Source: Planctomyces sp. SH-PL62 (GTDB taxonomy: Bacteria > Planctomycetota > Planctomycetia > Planctomycetales > Planctomycetaceae). From it: a stretch of DNA of 37,812 nt. The notes beneath the pieces were generated by a model. It was not told the origin of the DNA, did not search any database, and saw nothing but the letters and a program-made list of their open reading frames with translations. Shown one piece after another: positions 1 through 9,113 of the stretch. A program made the position numbers and the translations under genes. The stretch spans positions 1 to 37,812 of the forward strand of contig CAMDDX010000025.1 of assembly GCA_945893075.1 (NCBI GenBank), in the 5' to 3' direction. The first letter of the stretch is position 1, and each line of letters starts with the position of its first letter.

Positions 1-48
1 AGCCACGAACGAGGCAACCACCATCGCGAAGAAATGCAATCGATTCAT
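1..48 (-). CDS. N-terminal signal peptide of an exported protein, cut by window edge
   Basis: Reading the minus strand from base 48, an ATG is followed by MNRLHFFAMVVASFVA, which runs off the window. The pattern of a basic residue followed by a hydrophobic stretch is typical of a Sec signal peptide. A purine-rich GAGGA lies nine bases upstream of the ATG, a reasonable ribosome binding site. The gene follows the aspartic-protease gene in the same direction, 45 bases after its stop, so it may be the third gene of that operon. Only sixteen residues are visible, so no function can be given. Confidence 0.5.
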   Translation of the reverse strand, partial: MNRLHFFAMVVASFVA

Positions 49-93
49 AACGACTCATCCTCTGTCGGAAGTTTGCTTCCACATCGCCGAATG

Positions 94-456
94 TCACTCC
101 ACCGTGACTTCCAACGTTCGATAATCCACTTGCAACACATGGCCGAGCAACAGCCCGACTCCCAAAAGAACTGTCTGACCCGCACTAGCCACGACTTCCA
201 CTTCTCGAATCTCGCCGAACCAAGGAATCCATGCCGTAAAGGCGTCCAATGGCCGAACCAAGCCGTCGGCCAATCCAGCTCCAATCTCCGCCGACTTGGC
301 CAGTCCCAGCCTCTCAATCAGGTCTCGCGGCAACACCAACTCACCCGTGAATGCCGTGTCGATCCAAGCCGAAACCGTGCATCCTCCGCCTGTTGCGGAC
401 CCGCGAACGTCCACTTCGATCAATGCCTGTCCCTGATCGTTGACAGCCCCTTTCAT
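94..456 (-). CDS. Clan AA (retropepsin-like) aspartic protease, small single-domain
   Basis: This 120-residue protein has the layout of the small bacterial clan AA aspartic proteases. An N-terminal beta region is followed by a catalytic-type motif at D33 (IDTAFTGELVLP) and a C-terminal hydrophobic half with G-x-x-L-L-x-G (GVGLLLGHVLQVDY). Retropepsin-like enzymes use one such Asp per subunit and work as dimers. The usual motif is DTG or DSG; here the third residue is Ala, so activity is not assured. There is no signal peptide, so it is probably cytoplasmic. Its ATG overlaps the stop of the upstream 84-residue gene (ATGA), indicating translational coupling. The substrate is unknown. Confidence 0.72.
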   Translation of the reverse strand: MKGAVNDQGQALIEVDVRGSATGGGCTVSAWIDTAFTGELVLPRDLIERLGLAKSAEIGAGLADGLVRPLDAFTAWIPWFGEIREVEVVASAGQTVLLGVGLLLGHVLQVDYRTLEVTVE

Positions 457-707
457 GATTCCAGATGTCCAATTTCCACAGCCGCTCGATGTCCAACTCG
501 CATCGCGTACGACAGCTTTCCCGGCTGAGCACGCTTCGCCGCCTGAATTGCTTCGCTCAGTGTCTGTCCGAAAAAGTACGACCGGGACAATGGCTCAATC
601 GCGACGAACTCATTGGCATGAGTCGCCTCCAACGACTGGCGAAGTTCCGTTTCATAGAACTCAGTCGCAGTTCGTGCGAGTTCCGAGGATTCCAGTTGAG
701 CGACCAT
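453..707 (-). CDS. Small conserved-type protein coupled to the aspartic protease
   Basis: This protein of about 84 residues has no recognised domain. It has a charged helical N-terminus (ELARTATEFYETELRQSLE), a strand-like FVAIEPLSRSYFFG and a helix TLSEAIQAAKRAQPG. That resembles the short partner proteins often found upstream of small clan AA proteases, and the size and coupling also resemble antitoxins. A very strong SD (AAGGAGG) precedes two consecutive ATGs. The second, at base 707, has the better spacing and was chosen; the first is at 710. The stop overlaps the protease start by four bases. A role as partner, substrate or antitoxin is inference only. Confidence 0.6.
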   Translation of the reverse strand: MVAQLESSELARTATEFYETELRQSLEATHANEFVAIEPLSRSYFFGQTLSEAIQAAKRAQPGKLSYAMRVGHRAAVEIGHLES

Positions 708-726
708 CATCGTCCTCCTTCGTGAA

Positions 727-3144
727 TCAATTGCCCTTCGGAGCGGCAGTTCGTTCCGCCTTGTTCAGCGCTTCCGAAATCTTCTTCGCGTCACCCGCGA
801 GCGGGCTTTCCGGGTAGTCGCCGATGAGTTGATCAAAGCGTTTGCGAGCTTCCGCTTTGCGATCCATGCGGTATAGGCAACGGCCGTAATTAAACAGGAT
901 CACGTCCAGGAACTTCGCGTCGGGATGGTTTTCGAGCACTGTCTCGAAGATATCCACGGCGCGAGCATAATCCTTCTGGCGGTAGTAGTAGTTGGCCATC
1001 TGAGCGACCGCCTCACCGACTCGGCCGCTTTCCGGGAAGTTGTCGAAGACTTTTTTGTATTCCTGAAACGCGCGGTCGAAGAGTTGCGCCTTTGCCGCTT
1101 CGTTGGGCTGTTGATCGGCCATCTTGTCGTAGCACTGAGCGATGCCGAATTGAGCCTCGCCACGGAGTTGACTGGTCGGCATGTTGACTAGCCGTTGATA
1201 AACGCCAATCGCCCGGTTGAAGTTGCTCTGTTTGAGAGCGACGTCGGCAAGTTGCAGCAGCGCGTCATCCACGAAGCCGCTGTTGGGAAAATCGCGTTGC
1301 AATCGCTCGGCCATCGCGGCGGCAAGTTCCAGCTTGTCCATCTCGTAGTAGATCTTCCAAAGTTGCACGTAGGTCTCTTCGAGCAACTTGCCGCCCAGCT
1401 TCGTGGCTTCGGCCATGATCTCATCGCACAGGTCGAGCGCCTGTTCGTACTTGGCGTCGGCGTTCTTCTTCAGCCCGAATTCTTTGTAGCGGTTGCCAAT
1501 GTTGGTCAAAGCGTGAGCTGTCTTGAGCTGCGTCTGCACGCGCAATTCGCGGTCGGAAATCAATGCCTTGGTGACTCGCACGCCGCCAAGGTTTCCTTCG
1601 ATCGCCTTCGCGTCGAACGTGACAGTGCGGGCGTCCGGCGTCGTGTTCTTTGCGTCGGCATAGATCAGCCTGACGAAATCTCCCGGCAACGCCTGCAAGA
1701 CATCGTCGGTCGAAACGACTTCCTCCGCCTTCACCAATGCGACCGTCACTCGAAAGACGCCGGAATGGATCGAATTGTCCTCGACTGGCTTCGCTGCGGG
1801 TTGAGTCGCCGAGTCGGCTGGCTTCGCTTCGCCCTTCGTCGGCGGAGCACCGTCCGTTGTGTTTGGTTGACCGGCCGTGTTCGCCGCCGTCGTCTTGGGA
1901 GCTTCCGTCACGTCGTCAGCAGCCGGCTTCTTCTCGAATTGATTCTCAACCTTGACCTCCGTCAGCGTGATTTCAACTCGATCCACTTTCTTAAACTTCT
2001 CGATCTTCGGCTCCCCATCGTCGTCGGTCGCGACCGCCTTGCCGGACTTCTTGAGTTCGAGCAATTCGTTCTCAATCTCCTCATCAGTCTTCGGCCGAAT
2101 GACCTCAACGGACGCCTTGATCGTGTCCGCGGCATCGGTCAGATCGCGATCCGCGTCGATGATTTGCAGGTTGATCGTCTTGCCGAGCACCACACCGCGC
2201 AGCGTTTCCTTAAACGCTCCGTCGGTGATTGATAGCAGCCCGTTGCCGACGACCGTGACCTTGTGCAGCAGCTTGCGGTTGAATTGCTTGTCGGCCGTTT
2301 GCTCGTCGATGTACGAGACCTCGACGGTGTCGTCCCCTTTCAATTCCAGCGTTCCATTTCCCGGCTGTGGCTTGCCGAGCTTCGTCAGCAGGCTCCCCAA
2401 AGCGATCCGCACATTGCGGCCGACCGAGAAGCATTCAACGATTTCCTTATCGCCGCTGGTCGCAACGCACTCAACCTTGATGGATTGACCCGGTTCGAGC
2501 GCCGACAGGTCCGCGTCTTCGATTTTCACGAAGAGCCGCTTGCCCGCTTCCAACTTCTCAACTTTGCCCTCTTCGCTGGCCAGCGTCGTGCCGACTTTTT
2601 CCAGCGCCGAGATCGCTCGGCTGTAGTGGCCGAGTTGGAAGTGGCCGAGTCCAATGTAGTAGTACGCTTCGTTGACCTGTTTGCTGACAGGGAACTTCTC
2701 GATCACTTCACGCATGACCTGAAAGCACTTGCCGAAGTTGCGTGCCTCATAAAAACAGATGCCCGCTTTGAGCGTCGCCTCAGCCCGCATTTCTTCGTCT
2801 TTGTTTTCTTCCGCAGCGACCGCTTCAAACTGTGCGCGGGCTTTGTCGTATTGCCGGTCTCGCTGGAGGAAGAACTTTCCCAGCCGCATGTAGGCTTCGT
2901 ACCGCACCTTGCTCTTGGGATACCGCTCAATCACCGACTGCCAAATCTCGACGGCCTTCGAGACCTCATCGGCCTCGTAACGAGCGTCCCCCGCTTCGAC
3001 CAACTTCTTGGCCGCGCGGTCTTCGACGATCGACCCCTTTAGCGACGGGGTATCGGTGGGTTTCGCAGGCGCTTGCGCAAAAGCCGCACCGCTCAAATAG
3101 AAAGACCCACAAATGACTGCCACAGCAATGCGTGATGCTCGCAT
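727..3144 (-). CDS. Exported TPR-repeat protein with low-complexity linker
   Basis: The protein has about 805 residues. The chosen start (MRASRIAVAVICGSFYLSGA) gives a clean Sec signal peptide ending near AFAQA; the frame is open further upstream, but that part does not look coding. TPR-like helical pairs follow (for example WQSVIERYPKSKVRYEAYMR). The middle part is beta-rich, with an acidic, Ala/Pro/Lys-rich linker (about residues 400-460), and a second TPR block fills the C-terminus (VFDNFPESGRVGEAVAQMAN). The repeats resemble the YbgF/BamD type of tetratricopeptide protein that binds cell-envelope partners. It lies downstream of DUF1501 and DUF1549 in the same direction and may be the scaffold partner of that system. 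The SD is weak. Confidence 0.85.
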   Translation of the reverse strand: MRASRIAVAVICGSFYLSGAAFAQAPAKPTDTPSLKGSIVEDRAAKKLVEAGDARYEADEVSKAVEIWQSVIERYPKSKVRYEAYMRLGKFFLQRDRQYDKARAQFEAVAAEENKDEEMRAEATLKAGICFYEARNFGKCFQVMREVIEKFPVSKQVNEAYYYIGLGHFQLGHYSRAISALEKVGTTLASEEGKVEKLEAGKRLFVKIEDADLSALEPGQSIKVECVATSGDKEIVECFSVGRNVRIALGSLLTKLGKPQPGNGTLELKGDDTVEVSYIDEQTADKQFNRKLLHKVTVVGNGLLSITDGAFKETLRGVVLGKTINLQIIDADRDLTDAADTIKASVEVIRPKTDEEIENELLELKKSGKAVATDDDGEPKIEKFKKVDRVEITLTEVKVENQFEKKPAADDVTEAPKTTAANTAGQPNTTDGAPPTKGEAKPADSATQPAAKPVEDNSIHSGVFRVTVALVKAEEVVSTDDVLQALPGDFVRLIYADAKNTTPDARTVTFDAKAIEGNLGGVRVTKALISDRELRVQTQLKTAHALTNIGNRYKEFGLKKNADAKYEQALDLCDEIMAEATKLGGKLLEETYVQLWKIYYEMDKLELAAAMAERLQRDFPNSGFVDDALLQLADVALKQSNFNRAIGVYQRLVNMPTSQLRGEAQFGIAQCYDKMADQQPNEAAKAQLFDRAFQEYKKVFDNFPESGRVGEAVAQMANYYYRQKDYARAVDIFETVLENHPDAKFLDVILFNYGRCLYRMDRKAEARKRFDQLIGDYPESPLAGDAKKISEALNKAERTAAPKGN

Positions 3145-3464
3145 GACGCGCTCAATCCAGTTGAAGATGGAAGGGACCGTTCCAAGACGATCGGGCACGT
3201 CCGTGTGCAGTTGAAGGAGGCCGCATCCGCAGCCTGAAAACAGGTTGGCAAAAGTCGGTTGAAGAAACCAGTCCAAGATGGCCGGCTTCGATCCAACAGA
3301 CGGGCGAGGTGCTTGCAAACGCGATGTCGTCGATTGCAAAGCGGGCTCTTGTCGTATCGGTTTGTCGCCGTTTGGCCACGCTTGGCAGAAACGGCGCGAG
3401 GCAGGCTTGCACCTGCCTCACGCAAAATCCATTAAGTCACGTCCGTTGGTGGGTGTTGTCCCGC
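3145..3464. other. 320-bp spacer between DUF1501 and TPR genes
   Basis: No convincing gene. It contains one short hairpin repeat near the DUF1501 side. On the minus strand the TPR frame stays open for 65 codons upstream of its likely start, but that stretch has no signal-peptide sense, so I treat it as the 5' leader. A promoter for the TPR gene could lie here, but I see no clear -35/-10 pair. Confidence 0.5.
3398..3419. repeat. Solo hairpin repeat, GGCAGG-CCTGCC family
   Basis: Perfect 8-bp stem GAGGCAGG/CCTGCCTC with a six-base loop. It shares its core (GGCAGGCTT..CACCTGC) with each arm of the double element at 4747-4810, so it looks like a single-arm copy of that family. There is no T-run after the stem, so it is not a canonical terminator. 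Confidence 0.65.
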
Positions 3465-4718
3465 CTACGCGAATAGTTCCTTGATTGGCGTGCCGTCCTC
3501 GACGAGTTTGAACGGGCGTTGGAGCGGCGTCATGACTTTCTTATCCGGATCGATACCCAAGGCGTGACAGAAAGTGGCGTGCAGATTCGAAACCTTCACC
3601 GGGTTGTCCTTCGGTTCGTAGCCGTCTTCGTCGGACGAGCCGATGACCGTGCCACCCTTGATGCCGCCACCGGCCATGAAGCAGGTGAAGACGTTGGCCC
3701 AGTGATCGCGGCCAGCATCTTTGTTGATCTTCGGCGTGCGGCCGAATTCGCTGAGCATGACGATCAGGGTCTTCTTGAGCATGCCCGATTCGGCCAGGTC
3801 GGCGATCAGCGACGCGATCGCCGGGTCCATGATCTCGCCGTGAGCTTCCATCGCGGGGAAGTTGTTCATGTGCGTATCGAAGCCACCGCGGTTGACTTGC
3901 ACGAACCGTACGCCGGTCTCGACCAGTTGCTTCGCCGTGAGACAGCCACGGCCGAACGGCGTGTCGCCGTAGCGGTTCAACTGAGACGTCGGAACCTTGT
4001 CGAGTTCAAACGCCGCCAAGGCGGGGCTCCGCATCAGCGTCAGTGCTTCGTCGATTGAAGTCTGAGTCGACTTCAACTCTTTGTTGCTGCTCTTCTCGGC
4101 GAAGCGGCCGTTGAACTTTTCGAGCACTTCCAGGCGTTGGTTGCCACGTGCCGAGGCGATCCCTTCCGGGAACGACAGGTACGGGTCTTTCTCGCCGGGA
4201 GCACCGATGAAGTACGCCTCGCACTTCTGGCCGAGATAACTGGCCTTGGGTGCTCGGCCACTGATCGTGACGTAAGAGGGCAAGTCACCAACTTGCTTCT
4301 TCTCGTGAGTCACCACTGAGCCGAAGCCGGGATGAATCAAGTTGGCTGACGCCTGATAGCTAGTCTGCAACTGATAGGTGCCGCGGCCGTGATCGCCGTT
4401 GACTCCGGCGATCGAGCGGACCAACGCGCAGTGGTGCATGACCTTGGCGATCTCTGGGAAGATCTGCGAAATCTTCACACCTTCGACGGAGGTGTCGATC
4501 GGATCAAACTCACCGCCGGTGGGACGACCTGGTTTTGGATCCCAGGTGTCGATATGCGACATTCCTCCGCCATTCCAGAAGAAAATGACGTGCTCGGCCG
4601 TTGGCACATGATCGGTTCCACCAAACGCGATCAAGTCGCGCATCGAGAATCCGAGGATCGAAGCCAGCGACGCCTGCAACACAGCTCGGCGATTCGTTCG
4701 GTAATCCAGGCAGCCCAT
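3465..4718 (-). CDS. DUF1501 domain protein (sulfatase/phosphatase-like fold), Tat-type leader
   Basis: The protein has 417 residues, close to the usual DUF1501 length. The N-terminus carries a twin-arginine leader-like segment (TNRRAVLQASLASILG). Family motifs are clear: FFWNGGGMSHIDTWDPKPG near residue 47, the LSEFGRTPKIN segment, GRDHW, and MAGGGIKGG near the C-terminus. DUF1501 proteins belong to the alkaline-phosphatase/sulfatase-like superfamily and are greatly expanded in planctomycetes, almost always next to DUF1549/DUF1553 genes, as here. No substrate is established. The upstream partner gene lies 95 bases away across an inverted repeat. Family assignment is firm; catalytic role is inferred. 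Confidence 0.93.
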   Translation of the reverse strand: MGCLDYRTNRRAVLQASLASILGFSMRDLIAFGGTDHVPTAEHVIFFWNGGGMSHIDTWDPKPGRPTGGEFDPIDTSVEGVKISQIFPEIAKVMHHCALVRSIAGVNGDHGRGTYQLQTSYQASANLIHPGFGSVVTHEKKQVGDLPSYVTISGRAPKASYLGQKCEAYFIGAPGEKDPYLSFPEGIASARGNQRLEVLEKFNGRFAEKSSNKELKSTQTSIDEALTLMRSPALAAFELDKVPTSQLNRYGDTPFGRGCLTAKQLVETGVRFVQVNRGGFDTHMNNFPAMEAHGEIMDPAIASLIADLAESGMLKKTLIVMLSEFGRTPKINKDAGRDHWANVFTCFMAGGGIKGGTVIGSSDEDGYEPKDNPVKVSNLHATFCHALGIDPDKKVMTPLQRPFKLVEDGTPIKELFA

Positions 4719-4746
4719 GTCGAGTTCCTTTCTGAAACGGGTTAAT

Positions 4747-4810
4747 CGTGGGGCAGGCTTTCAACCTGCATCAACAGAGGGAGACGGGCAGGTTGAAAAC
4801 CTGCCCCACG
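4747..4810. repeat. Inverted repeat, GGGGCAGG/CCTGCCCC family
   Basis: Two 23-base arms (4747-4769 and 4788-4810) are complementary with one mismatch around an 18-base loop. Each arm is itself a small hairpin (GCAGG..CCTGC). It fills the junction between the DUF1549/DUF1553 and DUF1501 genes and ends three bases from the stop of the former. No T-run follows. Confidence 0.85.
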
Positions 4811-4813
4811 AGG

Positions 4814-7060
4814 TTACGGCAGAAAACGAAATTCATTGCAGTTCAGCAGAATCCAACGGAAGTCGGCCATGCCATCAAGTACGTCTTTGTGTGTCGCAAT
4901 GATCGACTTGGCTTCTTTGATTTCGTCGGCACTCGGCTCACGAGTGAGGATTTCACGGTAGGCGAGCTTGACTGCTCCATCGAGATTCTTCTGTTCGACG
5001 AGCAGAGCATACATCGGCTCGAACTCACCGACACGGGCCGCTTCATGGGTCAACGACCCATTAAGCATCATCAGGGCTTGCCGCATGTTAGGAGCGTGGT
5101 CGCGAGTCTCGCCGAGCACTTCGCGGTCGGTTTGGCCGAAGACGCGAAGGAAGTGTTCCGGTGCGGCGGGCGAAGACATGCGGAGCGACGAACCAAATTT
5201 CGGGTTATCGTCGAATGTGGCCTTCACATAACGATCGATGTAATCGACGCCGCGGCGTTGCGTTTGCATTTGGGCACGCATCCGTTCGGCTTCGATTTCT
5301 TCTTTCGACATGACACGCATCTCTTCGACTTCGACTTTCTGGCCGTCTGCTTTGGCTTTCGCCAGGACTTTTCCAAAGTCGATTTCGATGCCCTTTTCCA
5401 GATCGACGCCAGGGGCGGCTTCTTCATCGTCGTCTTTCGCCGCCATCGCGGCGTTCATTTCCAGCTTCTGCTGGAACTTCATGGCCGTGAGCGCCAAACC
5501 TTGACGGCCGGAATTCGGCTTCGCGACTTGCGAGAGCTTCCAGGTCGTCTTCATGTTCTTACCGGGCGTGTGCTTTACGTCGAAGATGTGCCCGGCAGTG
5601 ATGATGCTGTCGTAGAGGGTCTCGCTGAGCATTCGTCGCATTGGCGTCGCGAGGAACGATTTCTCCATCTCGGTGACTTGTTGTTCCTCGGCTCCGTATA
5701 TGTGGCCGCGTTGATAGACCTGGCTGTTGACGATCAACCGCACCAGCGAACGCAGGTCATAGCCGTTTGCGACGAACTCGTCGGCGAGGTAATCGAGCAT
5801 CTTTGGATGGCTGGCCGGGTTGTTATCGCTGAAGTCGTCGATCGGATCGACAATGCCGCGGCCGACCAGATCGGCCCAGACGCGGTTGACCATGTTCTTC
5901 GCGAACCAACGGTTGCGAGGACTCGTCACAAGATTGGCCAACTCATTCCGCCAGTCGCTGGTCGTGTACAGCCCGGCCTTGATGTTGAGGTTCTTGGCGT
6001 CGGTCTTGGCACCGCGAGTGACGTCGTCGTCTTGCTTCTTGCCCTTCGCTTTGGCTTCGTTCTCTTCCGCTCCAGTGAGCAGAGCATCGACGTCCGCGTC
6101 CTTCGAGTTCGCCTTGGCAAGCAGAGCGTCTTTTTCTGCCTTTTGCTTGGCTCGTAGCGTAGTCAGTCGGACGAGGTATTCCGGTTTCTCATCGGCCGAA
6201 GTCATGTCGAACGGGAAGGTTGGTTTGGCCGGCTTGCGTTCGCTGGGTTTCGCCTTGCCTTCAGGCGGCCAGAGGACCGTCGAGGCTTCGTTTTCCTTGG
6301 CGTAGATCGTCCGAGTGAATTGGTTTTCAATTCGTTGGGTTTTGCCAAAGTACGCCGCGAAGCCGTAGAAGTTTTCCTGAGTCCAAACGTCAAACGGATG
6401 GTCGTGGCACTGAGCGCATTGAATCCGCACACCCATGAAGACCTGCGAGGTCACGCCGGCGAGGATCATCGGATCGGCATTGTCGCCGAGCACGAACGCC
6501 ACTTCAGGAGCGGCTCCCGCCTTGCCGTTGGTTGTGATGAGCCGCCGACAAATCTCGTCGTGAGGCATCGCGTCCGTGATCGCCTCATGCATCCAAGCAA
6601 TCGCGGCCCGGCCACCGTCGGCCTGAGCACGCAGGCGGAACATGTCGGAATAGAACACGGTCCAGCGGTCGATGAAGCGCTCATCGGCAATCAGCCGATC
6701 CACCAAATCGGCCCGCTTGGCGGGATTCTTGTCCGCCTCAAATGCAGCGATCTCGTCGGTCGAGGGAATTCGACTGACGAGATCACAAAAGATACGTCGG
6801 AGGAAGGTCAGATCGTCGATGACCGGCATTGGGTCGAGTTTGACGCCACGCTCCTTATTTTCGAGGGCGAGCACTTTGTCGAGGTCGGTGCCACTCGCCA
6901 ATTTCTTGGCAGCCTCCCGGAAAGCGGCTTCGGCTTTCGGGTCGACCGGGGCCTTCTCGACCTTCTTTTGAGCCACCGGCGGTTTCGCGTCCGAAACGCT
7001 CAACCCCAAGACTCCCAACGACAAACAGGTAGCAACGACGATGAATGGCCAACGCTTCAC
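4814..7060 (-). CDS. DUF1549 and DUF1553 domain protein (planctomycete cytochrome-type)
   Basis: This protein of about 748 residues has a Sec signal peptide (KRWPFIVVATCLSLGVLGL), then DUF1549 with the motifs FLRRIFCDLVSRIPSTDEI and a CxxCH haem-type motif in QCAQCHDHPFDVWTQENFYG. A Lys/Glu-rich linker follows, and then DUF1553 with FAKNMVNRVWADLVGRGIVDP, DDFSDNNPASHPKMLDYLA and a C-terminal FLRVFGQTDRE. The GTG start at 7060 was chosen because AGAGGAG (7068-7074) sits seven bases upstream and the signal peptide begins right after it; an ATG at 7108 is further out and less likely. It pairs with the downstream DUF1501 gene. These proteins are presumed to be periplasmic or surface degradative enzymes, but their biochemistry is unproven. 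Confidence 0.93.
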   Translation of the reverse strand: MKRWPFIVVATCLSLGVLGLSVSDAKPPVAQKKVEKAPVDPKAEAAFREAAKKLASGTDLDKVLALENKERGVKLDPMPVIDDLTFLRRIFCDLVSRIPSTDEIAAFEADKNPAKRADLVDRLIADERFIDRWTVFYSDMFRLRAQADGGRAAIAWMHEAITDAMPHDEICRRLITTNGKAGAAPEVAFVLGDNADPMILAGVTSQVFMGVRIQCAQCHDHPFDVWTQENFYGFAAYFGKTQRIENQFTRTIYAKENEASTVLWPPEGKAKPSERKPAKPTFPFDMTSADEKPEYLVRLTTLRAKQKAEKDALLAKANSKDADVDALLTGAEENEAKAKGKKQDDDVTRGAKTDAKNLNIKAGLYTTSDWRNELANLVTSPRNRWFAKNMVNRVWADLVGRGIVDPIDDFSDNNPASHPKMLDYLADEFVANGYDLRSLVRLIVNSQVYQRGHIYGAEEQQVTEMEKSFLATPMRRMLSETLYDSIITAGHIFDVKHTPGKNMKTTWKLSQVAKPNSGRQGLALTAMKFQQKLEMNAAMAAKDDDEEAAPGVDLEKGIEIDFGKVLAKAKADGQKVEVEEMRVMSKEEIEAERMRAQMQTQRRGVDYIDRYVKATFDDNPKFGSSLRMSSPAAPEHFLRVFGQTDREVLGETRDHAPNMRQALMMLNGSLTHEAARVGEFEPMYALLVEQKNLDGAVKLAYREILTREPSADEIKEAKSIIATHKDVLDGMADFRWILLNCNEFRFLP

Positions 7061-7067
7061 GGGCAGA

Positions 7068-7074
7068 CTCCTCT
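7068..7074 (-). promoter_or_regulatory. Shine-Dalgarno AGAGGAG deciding a GTG start
   Basis: Read on the minus strand, AGAGGAG ends seven bases before the GTG at 7060. No comparable site precedes the ATG at 7108. This supports the shorter, signal-peptide-first form of the DUF1549/DUF1553 protein. Confidence 0.65.
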
Positions 7075-7210
7075 GGTGAAACGAAATGAAATCCCGTCCG
7101 AAACCCAACGCAATCTATAAAGGTTCGCTGAAATCACAAGACGAATAGGGAAAGTTTTATTGTTCGCTGTCTTTTCATCGACAGGTGCAGCCTGAAGTCG
7201 AGACGACGAA

Positions 7211-8881
7211 TTACTTCGGCGGAATCAATCCTTCCGGCTGGTCGAGCCACAAGTAATGCCCGTGATCGGCGGTGACGATCACCACTGTCTCTTGCCAGTT
7301 GCTGTGTTTCTCGACCCAAGCGGTGATGACGCGGAAGGCTCGATCGCCGGAGTTCACCGCTCCGATAGAGTTGTCGAGGTTGTTATCGTGATTGGCCCAA
7401 TCGACATCGCCGGCCTCGACCATCAGCCAGAAACCCTTCGGATTCTTGCCGAGCACAGTCAGGGCGGCGGTGGTCATGTCGGCGAGCGTTGGGTTTTCGG
7501 CGAGATCGGCGGCGGTGTACGACTCAGTCTTGTTGGTGCGACCGATGGTGGGATTGAAATCTCCATCAGCGGTGGCGAAGGGCAGATGCCCCTTCAATTT
7601 GCCGATTCCGAAGAATCCGAGCAGCCGTTGTTTAGAAGAGACCGCTTTGTCGGCGGCGGCTAATAAGACATCGCGTCCAATGGCTCCGGCCGTGCGTTCG
7701 GCGACGACGTACTTGCCGCCCCTGGCCACATCAATTGTTTCGCGGTCGGCATCAGTCAGCCAAATGTTGCCGGGGACGAAGTTTTTCCCCTGTCCCTGCG
7801 ATTTCTTTTCAGGATCTCCGGTTGTCTTCGCGGAGTCTCCGAAGCCGCCGCCGATCAACACGTCGAGTCCCTTCAGCGGCTTTCGAGGATGCGAGATCGA
7901 CGGCAGGCCGAGCATATCTCGGGTCAGATCTTGATAGTCGTCGCGATCCACGTTTTGGGCGTACGCACACGCCGGAGTCGCATGACTGATCGGCACGCTG
8001 GTGACGGCTCCGACCGCGAACCCGGCGGTTTGAACTTCGTGAGCGATTGGACTCACCTGCTGACCGGCGTAATCGACGTTGATCGAGTTGTTATAGCTCT
8101 TCACACCGGAGGTCATGGCCTGTGCGGTATTGGCTGAGTCGGGATAAGGATGCTCGCCCTTGCTCTTACCGTCGGGTGCTCGGCCGGTGAGGTAATTGAT
8201 GTCTGCACTGGGTGGCGACCAGGGGAACGGCCCTCCCTTGGCGACGTTGTATCCGCCGGGATATTTCCCACCGGGGTTAGCGATGGTCTGAGTATCCACG
8301 TCGCTGTCGGTGCCGTCGTTGTGTGGTGCCACGCACATGCAGCCGAACTGCGTCGTGCCGTTGGCCGTGTAATTCTGGAAGTGCGTGCCGGTGCCGCGAC
8401 CTTCGGAGTAGCTGACTCGCCGTTCGTTGTAGATCGCGGCATTGCGAGTCGTCTGCCAATCCATGCCGTCGAAGATCAGCAGGATGACGTGCTTCTTGCC
8501 GGCCTTGAATGCCGCTCGCTGCAATGCCGCGAGGTCGGTTTGGTCGCAGTATTCGGCGTTGGGATTCAGCGTATTCGTGGGGACTCGGCCGTAGATTCCC
8601 TTCAGTTTCGCTTCGCTGCGGTAGGGACTGTTTTTCCCCGTGTAGCTGTCGAGATCGACTCCGGCACTCGTTCCACGAGTTCCAAAGGTGTAGACCGGAA
8701 TCAGTCGATTGCTGTGTGACCCCCATTCCTTGTAGTTCTGGGGATCAACGCCCCAGTGAGCAACCGGGGACTGACCGTTATTGATCGCGGTGGTTTGCAG
8801 TTCGCGCAGGTGATCAGCGGCGACGGACGCCGTGACCATCGAGACCAGCAGTCCGCATTCCAGGCACAACTTCCGCATCAT
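7211..8881 (-). CDS. Alkaline phosphatase (PhoA-like), secreted
   Basis: The protein has about 556 residues with a Sec signal peptide (RKLCLECGLLVSMVTASVAA). Alkaline phosphatase motifs are in order: the metal-binding HVILLIFDGMDW, the nucleophile region DSANTAQAMTSGVKSYNN matching the E. coli DSA (Ser102) context, a HATPACAYAQNVDRDDYQD segment, EAGDVDWANHDNN, and the metal ligands of VIVTADHGHYL. It should hydrolyse phosphate monoesters outside the cytoplasm. A segment of about 60 residues between the first motif and the nucleophile (rich in Gly and Asn, with CMC) looks like a lineage insertion. Three nearby ATGs exist; GGAAAGG suits those at 8881 or 8878 better than 8890. It is divergent from the cytochrome gene. 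No Pho box was recognised. Confidence 0.92.
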   Translation of the reverse strand: MMRKLCLECGLLVSMVTASVAADHLRELQTTAINNGQSPVAHWGVDPQNYKEWGSHSNRLIPVYTFGTRGTSAGVDLDSYTGKNSPYRSEAKLKGIYGRVPTNTLNPNAEYCDQTDLAALQRAAFKAGKKHVILLIFDGMDWQTTRNAAIYNERRVSYSEGRGTGTHFQNYTANGTTQFGCMCVAPHNDGTDSDVDTQTIANPGGKYPGGYNVAKGGPFPWSPPSADINYLTGRAPDGKSKGEHPYPDSANTAQAMTSGVKSYNNSINVDYAGQQVSPIAHEVQTAGFAVGAVTSVPISHATPACAYAQNVDRDDYQDLTRDMLGLPSISHPRKPLKGLDVLIGGGFGDSAKTTGDPEKKSQGQGKNFVPGNIWLTDADRETIDVARGGKYVVAERTAGAIGRDVLLAAADKAVSSKQRLLGFFGIGKLKGHLPFATADGDFNPTIGRTNKTESYTAADLAENPTLADMTTAALTVLGKNPKGFWLMVEAGDVDWANHDNNLDNSIGAVNSGDRAFRVITAWVEKHSNWQETVVIVTADHGHYLWLDQPEGLIPPK

Positions 8882-9113
8882 CGGCAGCATCCTTTCCCGT
8901 GTTTTAGAACAACGCTCGCAAGATCGCGCGGCACACTTTCTAGCCGTCGTCGGACCAACTTCGTAGGCACCGTTCGTGAAATCCTGATGCGGATCGCTGC
9001 GCTGCTCTCCGATCGCAGGACGAATCCGAGACCACGATGGTCACGATAAGCGGCACGATCCGAGGGAATCTCGTCTTTGCCCAGCACTCGACGATCTTGG
9101 TTTGGCGAGTAAC

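Noticed and set aside
1195-2232. 345-codon open frame on the plus strand over the TPR gene
   Set aside because: Antisense shadow of a GC-rich coding region; the minus strand encodes a signal peptide and TPRs.
4748-6157. 469-codon plus-strand frame over the DUF1549/DUF1553 gene
   Set aside because: Antisense shadow; begins inside an inverted repeat and the minus strand has clear DUF1549/DUF1553 motifs.
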